Shown one piece after another: positions 36,579 to 48,532 of a stretch of 64,000 bases of DNA. The notes under the pieces were generated by a model. The model was given only the letters and a program-made list of their open reading frames with translations, made no database searches and was not told the origin of the DNA. Numbering within the stretch: position 1 is the stretch's first letter; each line of letters begins with the position of its first letter. Source of the DNA: Moniliella sp. 'wahieum' (lineage: Eukaryota; Basidiomycota; Moniliellomycetes; Moniliellales; Moniliellaceae); contig RSEE01000062.1 in the NCBI GenBank assembly GCA_003971905.1, forward strand, positions 62,001 to 126,000, read 5' to 3'. Both the position numbers and the translations under genes were made by a program.

Positions 36579-38863
36579 TCAGCGACGATGTACGCCCCGC
36601 TGCACGTTCCGCGCGTGGTCCGTTTCTTGTGCCCGAGCGCCTTGGGCGCCTCTCTTCCCTGGGGCAAGAACTCGTCGGGCCAATCGAGAAAGGGGGCCAA
36701 CGAAATTGGGGTACCAGCCAAGGAAAGTTCTGGCAGCCCTTGGGCGCGGTCGTAGCGCCACCATTGTCGTCGGGCCAACCAGAAGGATGCGCGGCACTCG
36801 GGCGCATCTAGAAAGGCCCATACAGGTGTCGAAAGCGAAGGGCCGGCCGTGACGAGGCCGAGGTCGTTCCCAGCAGCCACGAGGAGATCCGGTGGGATCG
36901 GGGTCAGGAGCTGTACCGCCTCGATTCCGGCTGGACCTACCTCGACTGCCCGGATCAGGCCCAGACCCAAACATTCAGAGTGCGATGCATACCGCGGATC
37001 GCCCGCTGACCTGATCACGCCAACCAAGCGAGCATTGATCTCGGTCGCGGTGCCATGCGTGCGACCCGCATGAAGAGGAAGGTGAATTCCTCGAGGGAGG
37101 GCGTGGGAAGACGAGCGACCAGGGGGGACGGGCAAGGAGCGGGATGGAAAAGTCCCAGGATGGAAGGGGCGGGTAGGACCAGCATAGTGGGTAAGGAAGA
37201 GATATGACATGATTCCCAAAGCCCGAGAGTAGGCTGCAAAGTGGACACCTTCTTTCTTCCGTGGGCTGGGACAGTGAGCAGAGCCTGTTTGTTGACCCCA
37301 AGCTCGGCAGGGGTGAGCTGATTAACGTCTCCCTTTCCATCCGAGACACAGATCAGGTGAGTGGGTCGGGTAAGCTGGGCCAACTCCCGCTCCAAGTCGG
37401 CACCTAGACCCTTGGTCCCCCATGTGTGTTGACCACCAAGGGCATCCGCGTTTGTCCTCCCAGTTGAGGAGCGACGTCCGACTTCCATTTCCTCCGTTTT
37501 CCTTCCCTGGAAACTGGAAACCGGGGCCGGACGCCCGAGGCAAAGGGACTGGTACAACTGCACCAAGTCCTTGGCCGCGTCGAGGTAGGACCGGGGATCA
37601 TCTTGTCCACTGGACGTGCCAAGCCAATGGGCACGGCGTGGCATGTGCAGCGTCGTCCACCGAGGACCGACAAAACTTCCTCCTCGGCTCAAACATGTGC
37701 AAAGCCACTTGACCAGGAGGACCAAACTCGGGCTGGCCCGGATCGAGATCAAGAAAAGCAACGGGTCGGTGGAGCTGGTACGAAGCGCAGTGAGTAGCCT
37801 TCGCGCCATAGTCGATTTCCCTGCCCCCTTGGGGCCGTGGAGAAGGACGATGGGAGGATCGGGGTGGGAGACCACTTTGTTTTGGACCACATCCCATTCG
37901 ACATCCTCCTTCACCGAGCGCAATTTTCCGTACACAGAGTTCTTCCCTCCAGTGCGTAACGGCGCTGTGAATCGCTCGTGCACTGGCACAAACAGGGGCT
38001 TGACCAATTGCTTCGCATCTGAACCCGCAGGAATGGGCCAGTCAAATGGCGAAGGCGAGCAAGGGGCACCGTCCGCCGTCTGTGGCGCCACTCCCAATGC
38101 AATTGGACAGACAAGACCAATTTGTTCCAACCCCACCGTTCCTGGCTGGAAAGGAGTGACCCGGATGGTGCAGGCAAACATGCTTTTGTTCCAGTTTTCC
38201 GGTAACGTGGCCGAGGGAAGCTTGGAATGCTTCTTTTCTGTGCTGGAAACCAGAACAGGAACAGGAGCGGAGCGGGGACAGACGAGATTGATCGCTTGAG
38301 GCGCAGAGAGCGGGACCATCCAAGAAGGCGTGGCCTGCCAGGAGTTGAATGCGGGCCATGCCAACGAACGCAAACCGCTCCCCCGGCGCCAACCCCAGAA
38401 CAAAGGAGGCACCCTCATCAATGCAGTTTCGCTTGGCACCACCAAAGTGAACAGAGAACGTGCTGAGTGGTTCGTCATCTTCCTGCTGCACAGCCTCGTC
38501 TTCGTCGGAAGAGGACGCCGACTCGGCCGCCGCATCCTCCTCCGAGTCGGAGTCCGAGTCCGAGTCTTTGCTGGCCCGATGGCTGTCGGACCGGGCCAAA
38601 ACACGCCGCTTTTTGATACTGCGTTCCTCGTCCTGCTCGGTGGGAGGAGATTGGGTGGATGGGGCGGCAGGGCTGGGGAGGTCGGCTGTGCTGGACTGCG
38701 AGGTGCGGGGCCTCTTGGACGTGGCAGCGGGATCCGACGAGGAGGCCAGGGGCGCAGGGCGGGCCGCAATCGACACGAGCGGTGCATCGACACCGTTGGC
38801 TGGGCTGTCCTTCTTTGCCTGGGCGGCACGCAGCCGGCGGGCCTCGATGGCACTGATGGCCAT
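36579..38863 (-). CDS. GRC3: Polynucleotide 5'-hydroxyl kinase Grc3/Nol9
   Basis: Nucleolar kinase that phosphorylates the 5' end of cleaved ITS2 rRNA during 60S ribosome assembly. Start chosen at MAISAIEARRLRAAQAKK, typical of fungal Grc3. A long basic/acidic linker (KKRRVLARSD; DSDSDSEEDAAAE) follows, then APGERFAFVG, Walker A GPKGAGKST, the catalytic block FLDLDPGQPEFGPPGQVALH, WDFSIPLLARPPW-like and CLGLGLIRAVEV segments, and a basic end reconstructed as KRTTRRNVQRGVHRR. Several frame corrections are needed, most of them in regions where the conserved block reappears one frame over. The upstream gap to the divergent CENP-N gene is only about 215 bp. Confidence 0.85.
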
Positions 38864-39079
38864 GATGGTGTTAGTGGGGTCGGGCGGTGGGAGCGGCGGC
38901 CGCCGCCCCGGCACCCAGGAGCCCTGCCTGGACTGGACTTTGTCTGGCCCAAAAAAAAAGGCTGGCGGAATCGGCGGCGCAGACCCAAAGAATGCGTTCC
39001 GCCCGGCTGCACCCAGAACCACCGATTTCAGATTTCAGCCTTCAGCTGTCCGACTGGGATTGCACATTTCAGATCTGCA

Positions 39080-40688
39080 ATGCCCACCGTCAATGGCCCC
39101 AGCTGGCCCAGCCTGCGAGACGCGTCGCGTGCGAGCGGCCACGCACCACCACCATCGCCTCCCTCCATGGTTGCCGCCGAGCCCGTCGTCGATCTCGGCC
39201 CGCGCCAGCCGGCCTACCGCGGCAGCACGCTCTCCGTCCCCAGCGCAGCCGCCCGCCGCATGCTCGCGCGTCTCGACAAGCCCCAACTCATCGAGCTCGT
39301 CCTCCACTGGATGCGCGGTCTGGACCCCGACCGCCATCCCCCCCACCTGTCCCGCGCCTCCCGTGCCCCGGCGCTGCCGACCAGGACGATCCAGCCTCCT
39401 TCCCCGAGCTGGCCGATGCCATCAGCAAGGAGCGCCGCGTCGGCTCCTTTGCTGCCGCTCTTGCTCTTTGGGACGGGCCGATGCGCGACGATCGCGTCCC
39501 CAAGGTCCGCGCGCTGGATCGCATCCTCACTGTCGACTGGCCCCATGGTCTCTCCTTCACCATGATTGCCGACATTGACGCCGTCTATCTCGCTTCCCAC
39601 CCCGAGTCACGCCAATGGGCTGCCGCCAAGCTTGTGTTTGACCAGGACAACGGTGTGTTTTTCTTTCTCTTCGCCGCTCCTCACTGACCCACCTCACCCC
39701 CCCCCCGATCTGGACCCATCCAAGCTACAGACCAACCTATCACGTGAACTCAACTCTACTTTGGGCACTACGCGTACCTTTTCCCTCCCGCCGCCGCGGC
39801 CGACAAGGCCTTTGCCACCCCGCAAGCCAATGGGGTAGGGCCCGCCTGGTTTGGCGTGTTTACCGCCATCCGCGTCTGTGCTGCCCCCTTGCCTAATGAT
39901 GTGTGTGGACGAGGTGGTGGGGGGGCACTGTGGTTGCTCTTCATCCCCCACACCCCGTGGGTGCTCTACTCGGGCGCCATGGGACGGCAAGAGTCCCCCT
40001 CGGAAGCAAGAAAGCTGGCGCTGCATGCGTTTGCCAAGCTGTCGGTGCTCAAAGGGTCTCTCTCCCGTCGCAAGCCACTGCGTCGTCCCCTCCTGCGTCG
40101 GAACTCAAGGGAAGGGATGCACTGGGCCTGCGTCTTGCCATCTTGCAGTCTCAAGCTCCTTCCGGAGGGCATGGGACTCAAATGTTAGCTGGCACTGCAG
40201 AGGATGGACCGTTGACGGACGCTTCGCTTCGACGGCGAGAGAGGGACCCAGTACGTGCCTACGGTGTGCCGAGTGCGGTGGCAGGGGAAGCAGAGCGTGT
40301 CCGAGCCGTGCGAGAACGCGAAGCGGCCGACTTATTTGGCACGGGACGAACGCAAGGTCCGGAACAAGCAGAAACCGATGACGGCCTGCCACGGGTACGG
40401 AGGATAGAGTACGAGATGCGCCTCCCGTTCCCCCCCGGTTTGTTGGGGGAGGACTACCGCCTGCCCCCCCACGAGTTGCTGGTTGCCAACCCGATTCAGC
40501 TCCGGTTCGACGGGACCCATGTTGCGTCGGGCTTGCGAAAAATTGTCCTGGCCGGGCTGGATGTGGATGAACCCACCTCCTACCTCGGATTGGACGATGA
40601 AGAGCCCCCTCCCACTGTACGGCAGGGGTTACCTCTCTGGTTGGCTGAAGTGAGAGGGACCAACATCGTGGTTGGACTGCAACAATGA
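39080..40688 (+). CDS. Kinetochore protein CENP-N/Chl4 (Mis15)
   Basis: Inner-kinetochore (CCAN) subunit that binds CENP-A nucleosomes with Iml3/CENP-L. The N-terminal part shows ARRMLARLDKPQLIELVLHW and TVDWPHGLSFTMIADIDAVY, the middle part YFGHYAYLFPPAAAADKAF and LLFIPHTPWVLYSGAMGR. The strongest match is the C-terminal NPIQLRFDGTHVASGLRKIV block, the family's FEGT-hVF-GhR core. One intron is likely near 39654-39731 (GTGTGT...CTACAG). Alternative start at the Met 88 bases downstream. Frame corrections are needed after GLDPDRHPP (C run) and around the intron. It shares a short divergent promoter with Grc3. Confidence 0.75.
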
Positions 40689-40948
40689 GTAATGATGGAG
40701 AATTGATCTGCACAACATATTGTTTCATGACCGAGCGCAGAATGCTACTAGTACTAATACAGATCCAACACCCACACCGCACTGCTATAAGTATCAGACG
40801 ATTTCATGTCCAATCCGGGCCATCGAGATTGCCAGCAAGGATTGCTGGTTTTGGGAGGGTAAACCTGCGGGCCCCCAACATTGGAAGCAACGGAGATGCC
40901 AGTGCGCGGTGGGGGGAATACATAACACGTCGATAAAAAAGAAGATTA
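40689..40948. other. Convergent 3' gap
   Basis: Only about 260 bp separate CENP-N and the SNG1-like gene; no feature seen. Confidence 0.6.
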
Positions 40949-42515
40949 TTACAGAGGCCAGCGTTTTCCAACGGGACCACCAGCCGCCTTGATGGCAGCC
41001 CGTTGTTCATGCAAAATCCAGATGGGGAACGTGAGGAACAGAATGGCCAAAAATGCCCAGAGAATACCAAAGTGCTTCAGGATGTGGATCCTCTGTCCCA
41101 CATCAAAGATGATTGTGGTGTAGATGGCCTTCATATTGTAGAAGGGCATGGCGTACTCCCATTTGTCTGCCGAAGAAGAAGAAGAAAGCAAGGTTAGTAT
41201 GCAGCCCAAGAGGCAGCGAGATAAAGACGTACAAAACGAGTTGAGCATCTCCACAGGATAGTTGGCTCCCGCCACACCGGTACAGATAACAATATCAGCC
41301 CAAACGCAATGAACCGCGGCGTCATGATCGAGATGAGGCATTCAATCCAAAAGCCCAACACGAGGAAACCGACGTAGGTCGCAGAGAAAAAGGCAAAAAA
41401 CCCGGCGGCATTGTTAGGCCCCATCTTGTTAAACTTGACATGGAAGGGAAGGTTGATCATGGAGAACATGAGCGCAATCGGCGCATAGGCAATAATCGGC
41501 ACCCCAAAGCGCAGGAGGATAAGCGCACGTGGGGTGAGATAGACTTGCAGCCGTTGTCGCATCTGGTATAGCGCCATGGTCAAGTTAAATGTCAAGATGG
41601 CAGAGTAGATGAGCCCAACAAAGGTGGTGGCGACAGTAACGCTTTGATTAAAGGGGCGGAGGTCTTGGACGGTGTACCAGATGGGTTGGGTGACGGTTTG
41701 AGGAGCGGCCTGGGCCGCGGCGAGGAGCGTAGTCGCGTTGGGCGCACTGGCAACTTGGTTCAGCCAGTGGGTCAATGACGGATTGAGTTGCTTAAGAATG
41801 CTCTCAATGATGCCCGTTGTTGGTTCGAGGATGTAGGTGGTGGCAGCGTTGAAGTTACGGGACGAGGCTTGGTAGACCGTTACAAGGCTAGATGGGTCCC
41901 AAGACGCATCCCCGGTTGCGCGTGCCTGCTCCAGCAGGGCCGTGGCGTTGGGTGCGATGCGAACAATGACCCAGGCAGCAAAACTGCGGACCACAGTATG
42001 CTCAATCGCTGGAATAGGATACTCGCTAGCGGGTTTAGATACCAGTGCAACCGCATCGGGTTGGAAGGGTTGTCAGTGGCTAGGATGCCATGTTCCAACG
42101 CCTGTCCTACTGCACCGTTGGGGTCCCCGTTAACCACCCACGCCGGCAAGCCGGGGAGTGAGATTGTACAATGACCCCCACTGGACAAAAGGTCAGTGTA
42201 TGCGTTGGCAAAACCGGCAGGATAAGCACTCACGTAGATGGGGAAGAGCCCCCAGATGAGAGGCCCACACAAGATCATGACCATGGGGATCACCCCTTCT
42301 TAAAAATACCCGTGAGCATAGGTCGGATACGCGGATCGGAGAGCGTATGTGACTTGAACTGCAGCTCACCGCCGGTTTGGCGCCTTCAGTATCCTCCTGT
42401 TGGGATGGAGCATCAATTTTCTCGTCGTCGGGGAGAGTTGTTGAGAATCATTCTCCCTGAGCGTGTCGTTCCGCTCAAGCTGGAAGACAGGAACAGAAGG
42501 CGTAACCACCACCAT
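40949..42515 (-). CDS. SNG1-type membrane protein (DUF3533)
   Basis: Multi-pass membrane protein of the fungal SNG1/DUF3533 family, linked in yeast to drug tolerance and membrane asymmetry. A hydrophilic N-terminus (SHTLSDPRIRPMLTGIFKKG) leads to the first helix VIPMVMILCGPLIWGLFPIY. An intron then restores the family motif YWGSLYNLTP. A large extracytoplasmic loop carries VVNGDPNGAVGQALEHG and NATALLEQARATG. Several C-terminal helices follow: VATTFVGLIYSAILTFNL, ILLRFGVPIIAYAPIALM, FFAFFSATYVGFLVLGFW. A last intron (GTACGT...GGCAG) gives SFYKWEYAMPFYNM, and a final helix FGILWAFLAILFLTFPIW ends the protein. Three or more single-base losses are inferred. The start is tentative (an upstream in-frame Met at 42602 is possible). 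Confidence 0.8.
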
Positions 42516-42702
42516 CGGGGCCAACGTAGTGTGGAAGAAGCGGAGAGGTGATGGGATGGAAGGGGTGGGGGTGGGGCGGTGGGAGTGCCAGAGGTTCGCC
42601 ACGGCCGCTTAAATCCAGATGGTTCGGCACGGGTGATATCCGACCCAACAACCACCCTCCCGTTGCGCGTTGCGCGCGATCAGCCGGGGTGGGGGCAGAG
42701 TT

Positions 42703-42799
42703 GGCAGGGGGGCAGTAGGATATCAGTTTCGGATGTCGGCCTTGCTCGGGCATGGTCGCGGCAGGGGGGCAGTGAAGCGATCAGTTTCAGATGTCGGCC
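42703..42799. repeat. Two-copy 40-bp direct repeat
   Basis: Copy 1 at 42703-42741 and copy 2 at 42760-42799 share GGCAGGGGGGCAGT, ATCAGTTTC and GATGTCGGCC. They lie about 190-290 bp upstream of the SNG1-like start and could be duplicated regulatory sites. Confidence 0.75.
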
Positions 42800-42825
42800 A
42801 TATTCGGACGGTATCGGACCTGAGC

Positions 42826-42867
42826 GGACATGGACGGATATGGACGGACATGGGCGGGCATGGGCGG
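42826..42867. repeat. 10-bp tandem repeat (GGACATGGAC)
   Basis: Four imperfect 10-bp units drift from GGACATGGAC to GGGCATGGGC, about 310-350 bp upstream of the SNG1-like start. Confidence 0.8.
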
Positions 42868-43309
42868 AACTCCCTATACTGAGCCCTAAAGCGAGCGATG
42901 TAGACTGTCGTTCACGCATTCGCCGGGCTCTTCCCGGCGGTCACCGAAACACAGGCGTCACTTCAGTCCCTGAGGGCCTCTGGCCTCTGGCCCCCAAGCT
43001 CTCAGATACCAAGCCTCAAGCGACGCCTTGGGCAACTGTGACGATTTCGAATAGGCGCATGGATCTCTCTGTATAGTCCAAATCTGATGGGGGAGAGGCC
43101 AGCAGTAGTGCAAGCATAACGTTTTTGACAGCAAAATAATCGAAGAACTATTATATCGTCACCTATATGTTGTGTGCATTCCATTGACAGAGCTTAAGGC
43201 TGGGACAGGGGGAACGCTACGTCTAAACCGAACCGTTCATCTTGCGGGGGGTTGTTTGGAAGCGCCACTAAGGTCAAGGAACCAGGGGGATTGCCAGGAT
43301 ATCAGGACC

Positions 43310-46215
43310 CTACGGCTCTCGCCATCCGGTCCCGTACCCTAGGAAGCGCGTGTGGACACGGAGGAACGTGGTTGACATACGAGCGAGGAACCATTTCCAC
43401 TGAGACTTAGTAGCCAACTCCTTCCAATGCGCAAACAACTTGCCCGCCGTCTTGGTGCCGTAGTATCCTCGCGTCGTCAAAACCAGGGGGAAAAACGGTT
43501 CTTGAGTGCGTCTCTGGTACTTGACGTTCTTATCGCATTCTGTTTGTTCAAGCAGCCGAAGCAGTTCCTTCTCCCGGCGTTCCAAAGGCGACGCAGTGCT
43601 CTCATGCACCACCCGCCGGTATGCGCTCTGCGCCTCCTGCGATCCCGTGTCGCGCAGCGTGTGGTCTACCTCCATTCCGGTTCCTCCCAGTGCTCCGGGC
43701 CCCATCACTCTGTAATCGGTGCGCTGTGCCTTCCGTCCGCGCCTCGTCCCATCCTCTTCCTCCACCATAGGTTCGTTGTGGACGTGGGTGTCGGGGATGG
43801 AGCGTAGGAGCTGGAGAATGGGCTCCCGCACTGCCTCATGCAAATCACCAAACTTGGCCTGGGTGCGGGTGCAGGACATGATGTGTTCCAGCGAGGACAT
43901 GGCGCCGCACTTGCACATGCTGCGCGTGGTCCGGCACAGCGTGCGGAGCTGGAGACCAAACTGGACCTGCTGGTCAGAGAGCTTGAGGTACGGGACGGAT
44001 GGAATGGCGGAGAGCCAGTTGTGGCTCAGCGGGTTGCTGTGCTCAACCACATGGCGACCATCGGCAGCGTCCAGCTTCTGGAGCAGCTCCTGTCGACTTT
44101 GCTCCCACATCTCGCGGCAGCGCTGGCGTTGCTTCGTAAATGCGTTGGCCCTTGCCGTTTGCGGTCCCGAACGGTCAACATAAGTGGTAATAAGATAGTC
44201 GTTGACCTCGTTGGCCGCGGCACGGGCGGGGGCGCGATATACGAGTAAAGCGGGCTGCCACTCCTCCCAGCCGAAGAGGCAGGCTCATGAGCATGTCGAA
44301 GTGGTCGTCCTTGGCACCTTGGGGATCCTCGTCGCCCCGGATCCGTCTGAACTCCGCACAGATGAAGGCATCAATCTCGGCCAGCACGTCGTCTAGCTCT
44401 CCTTCCATCTGCATGGTGCGGAGCAGGTGGCGCAGCTTGGTCTGAGTGCTGAGCCGCCATAGTAAGAGGCGTCCCTGGCGGGTGATGCCATCAAACTTAG
44501 GCATGTTCTCCCTCAGACTGGCCAGTTGGGCCGGAGCCACGATCGACGACAGTCTACCCCTCCCACACAAGTACCCAGAACCTGCAGACCATCCTCCCGA
44601 ATCTGGTCCCGGTCCCGCTCGACACACTTACGCAGGTTGAGCTTGAGGCCTGACGCGTCGTCTTCCAAAATCTCCGCGGCTAGGCCGGTAATGCTTGGCC
44701 CTGGACCGAAAATCGTAATGTCGTCCAGGTATGCCATCACCAGGTGCCCCGGCGGCAGGTCTTGTTCCAGTTTCTCCAGCGTGGGCCGCACTGCGATGAG
44801 AAGAAAAAGGGGGCGAGGGGTCGCCCTGCCGTACGCCCTCTGCCGACAGGACGTTGGTCTCATTTCCGCCCGACGCGACCCAGAGCTGGGTGGGGGAACC
44901 ATAGATCCATCGGCCCAAGGTGAGGAGATGGGGGGCGTAGGCATGGAGCGCCTTGGCGAGTGTGCGACGGCGCACAGTGTTGAAGGCGTTGGTAAAGTCG
45001 AGCATGGCGACGTGGCTGAAGTCGCCCAGTTCCGCATCGTTCTCCCCGCCTGGCGCTGTCATGCGCTCGACCATCCGTACGATAGGCTCCACCCCGTTTT
45101 GCGATGCTACTCCCAACTGGTGGGGAGAAGCCAGCTGTTGGGGGCGATCGCTCGAGCGATGGCCTTGGCGCACAGGCGGTAGACCAGCTCCCCACAGGCG
45201 ATGGGGCGGATGCCTCCCGATGCCTTCTCCAGGGGGGTAAGGCGGGAGGCCAACAGGAGCTCGCGTCCTGGGGCAGTGCCGTGGTAAATACTCTTGGTGA
45301 GGGCGGTGAGAAAGGTGACGAAGCGCTTGCATTCAAGGGCCGTTCTTAGGAGGGGCTGGGTCCACCCGGATAGACCTGCCCCAACGTCGATTCTGAACGT
45401 GGCAATCAAGGCAACAAAGTCGATTTCGTCCAAGTCCACCACGATACGGTCACTGTCCGTCGTGTCGGTGAGGGTGGTGCCCGGCGGTACCACGCGGCCT
45501 GTGTGGGTGGGACTAGTGCGGGTGGTGGTGTTGCCAAAGGCTGTGCCCGGGCCGAGGCTGAAGGGGTTCGCCTCTCCAACGGGGTGGAGCTTTTCCAGGC
45601 TTGCCTGGGTCTCGGGGGTGAGAGGGGCAATGGTGGATTGGCCGACGAGGGTACTTGCTGCGCGGCTGAGGCAGCCCTCCCGAATGAGGCGGTCGGCCTT
45701 GGTGACTGGGTCGAGAGCCTCGCGCGTTGAGAAGTCGGGGGGCGGAGGGAGTTGCCAGGCGCTGTTGGGGTAGTCCCGATGAGGTTATTGTCCTTGTTGT
45801 GGTGGCGGAGTAGTACTTCCTTAGGCACCGCTAGAATATCCATCAGGTGTGCTGACGAGGGCTCCTGCAAGTAAGCATCGCCAGACGGCCGAGCATCTGA
45901 AGGAAAGGGCGCTTCAGGTGTGGCGGTATCTTGCGTGTGCCTGGGCGTTCGGCCAGGGCGGTGAAACGGGGAGGAGGTCGGCCCCCATGTCGGTCGAGGG
46001 GTTGCGCGGCCGTCTGGTGGCGGTGGTGGTGGGGGCGGTATATGTAATTGTTCGTGGCAAACGTAGCACGTGCTGAACCTGCTTGTTTGTGTGGGCGGGG
46101 CGAGGTCGTCCCTTTCGTAGGCATGCGAACACGCCTGTGAGGGAAGGAGCACGATGCCTCGGGCTAAGACGGGGGCTTGCGAGCCCTTCTCGGGACCGAG
46201 TTTGGCCGAGCCCAA
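43310..46215 (-). CDS. Reverse transcriptase / restriction-like endonuclease polyprotein
   Basis: N-terminal part: Cys/His-containing segment CSHAYERDDL...CYVCHEQLH (a possible zinc knuckle), then a Pro/Ser-rich linker. Reverse transcriptase from about 45360 downward: LTPLEKASGGIRPIACGELV, LDFTNAFNTVRR (motif A Asp), EGVRQGDP (motif B), and MAYLDDITIFG (catalytic YLDD, 44709-44737). After it comes a linker with LRLGGVAARF. The C-terminus has CKCGAMSSLEHIMSC (CCHC finger, 43871-43917), RTDYRV, MEVDHTL and KNVKYQRRTQEPFFPLVLTTRGYYG spread over 43455-43530 and upstream. These follow the order finger, (P)D, VD, K...RG of restriction-like endonucleases in R2/CRE-type elements. The sequence switches frame at least four times. 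Activity cannot be judged. Confidence 0.75.
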
Positions 46216-47293
46216 AAGCTCTTTTCCCTCACAGTAGTGCCATGGCGGACAAGATGCAGTAATAGGGCCCCGGATCCGGCGGCTGTGTGTCTACGTATGA
46301 TGCCCCCCGCAGTGGCAGTTCGCCTTCATTGCACCGGCCTTGTCCCCTTCAGGAACTACACACGGCTGTCCTGGTGGTTCTATTAACCCCTCCGAGCTGG
46401 GACGACAGCTGGCTCCCAACCCAACAAAGTCGCGATCGTAGACAAGTCGTCATCCACGATAAGTCTCCTCTTTAATGCATCCCGCAGGGTCCCCCGATTG
46501 CTCAGTCTCGCTATTCCCGTTCCAGTCCCAGTCCCATCCGGGGTCCGCGCACGACAAAATAACGATGGTAGAACGGACGCTATAATGGTGGAAGCCAACA
46601 CTAGTCCTCATCACTCTGGGGTGGATGATATATGTACTTGCCAAACTCCATCACGCGTCTGTACAGCGTTCCTGGGCTCGTCTGCCCTCCACCTTCTCCG
46701 ACATGGAGATGAGTGAGGAATTCGCCTGGCTTGCACTGGGAGCAGGGGAATCATGGACGATAGAGGTTCCCAGGCTGTGTCCCCTGAAGCAGAAGGAGGT
46801 GCAGGAGGGGTGGTGTGAGAGCTCGTGAGGTCCCGGGCGCCAGTTCCCCATTGGCGTGGGCGGAGGCAGTACTACTCAGCCGCCTTCGTTTTCGCGCCTG
46901 ACCCGAATTCCCTCGCCCTGCCCCAGAAGTGCGAGGGGCACGCCTCTGCGGCCAATCACCTGATTGGCCGCCAATTGAGCCTGAGCGGCTTCGACTTACG
47001 GTAGTTTCGGGCTTGGGCTGGTTGGTTGTTCCGAGCGGAGCTAGGGACGAGGAGAGAGGGATTTGGTGGGGCGGCTGCACGACGTGTGGCGAGACTGCGT
47101 CTGCACCGGCTTGTGCCGTAGTAACGTGTCTGAAGCCTCTGGGACTTAGGGACGGGAGGAGGCAGTGGCAGAAACACTGCCTCAACTGAGACTGGATAGA
47201 GACTGGAAATGGACGTGGCCAGAGGAGGGCTCGCGCGACTGGACTGACGGATTGCTGGAGGACAAGGTGGGAGGACAAGTCGGACGCTAACAA
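43310..47293 (-). mobile_element. Non-LTR retrotransposon with restriction-like endonuclease
   Basis: Element boundaries are approximate. The 3' half encodes reverse transcriptase then a C-terminal restriction-like endonuclease, the arrangement of the early-branching R2/CRE-type LINEs rather than AP-endonuclease LINEs. The 5' part (46216-47293) has degenerate coding-like segments (TLRDALKRRLIVDDDLSTIA; CSQCKPGEFLTHLHVGEGG) that may be its start. I could not define target-site duplications or a 3' tail. Several frame breaks mean either sequence errors or a dead copy. Confidence 0.75.
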
Positions 47294-48532
47294 GAGGAGG
47301 CTACCTGTACTGGATCAGTTGGCTGGAAAACGGGCAGGAGTCGGACAGGATAGGTGGGAAGGGGAAGGAGACAGGAGACGAGAGAGGACGAGAATGGAGC
47401 GTGGACGAGAGAGGACGAGAATGGAAGGTGGGGAAAGGATCCCCATCAACCAGGGGTACAGGCAAGATCAAAAGGGAAACGGATACAAGAGGGCGTGTAC
47501 AAACGAAGACACTTCAAAAGAGGGGTTGGTCGCCGCAGGCGCGACCGAGAGAAAGGAAAAGGAAAGGGGGCGGGGCGACAGTCGTCGCAACGACACTGGA
47601 AGCTCGGTGGCCTTATTTAGGCCAGCCGACTTGGATTTGGGCGGGGGGACTATTGTCGCGCGGTTGCATGGCCCTTCGGACCACGGACTATTTTAGCCCA
47701 CCATCATCGCACTTGGTTGGCCTGCGGTGCACGCTCTACTGGTCATGTGAGGAGCAGGTGGGCCTTAGCTTGGGTCGGACCATCTCGGGTCCGCCGCAGC
47801 CCGTAACAATGAGAGGAATGGCGAATGAAATACCAGGTGTCAGGGGGGAGAAGGGGTCCGTAGTATAGCGTCTCCCTCATGCATCACCATGACGCACCTT
47901 TCAACACTCGATATACTTCGACCATCGTCCACCCTCCCTTTGGCCTCAGTGCTCGTACTCAGCTCCCTAGCACTTTCATCCGTACTCAGTACTCAACCAG
48001 GAGGCCATAGGTGCCATCAGATTGAGGCCATCAGTTGGTCACGGGGGACTGTACCGAAGACTTTTCTTAACTTCAGCTCCACTCCCACCACCCCGTTTGG
48101 GTTTGGGCGACGCACAGAAGAACTAGAACTACATTGTTTGCTGTTTGCCCGTAAAAGCACGGTGTGGGCAGTGCAATCGGCTGCTAGCTCTGGGTGGCAG
48201 ATAGAGGGGTGAGGCCAGAGGAGCGGAGGGAGTGGAATGTAGAAGAAGAACACATGTACCTATCAAGAACCCCGGGGGACTGGTAAAACACCAATCTATA
48301 CTAGGACACGTGCACTATCCACCAGGCTCTCACCACACAGAGTGAACCTTTATATATAATGCCCTATTAACCCTCAGCAAAGACGGACTGACCTTGTGCT
48401 GTGTCGGACCTTGAGTCCCTCTAATACGTTATTAGAATCCCAAACGGGGTGTGCACCACTCTTTTACATCAGCATTGCGTAAGCCACCGGTGCGCAGCCA
48501 GCCACCCCAGCCACCCCAGCCAGCGCGTATCG

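Larger units (their letters stand above)
42516..43309. other. Upstream region of SNG1-like gene
   Basis: Intergenic, between the membrane-protein gene and the 3' end of the retrotransposon. It contains two sets of direct repeats, listed separately. No gene seen. Confidence 0.55.

Noticed and set aside
38330-39565. 411-codon and 372-codon plus-strand frames
   Set aside because: They cross the Grc3 start region antisense and only their last third coincides with CENP-N; artefacts of GC-rich DNA.
47319-47868. Arg/Glu-rich plus-strand frames
   Set aside because: Produced by purine-rich short repeats with several overlapping frames; no domain.
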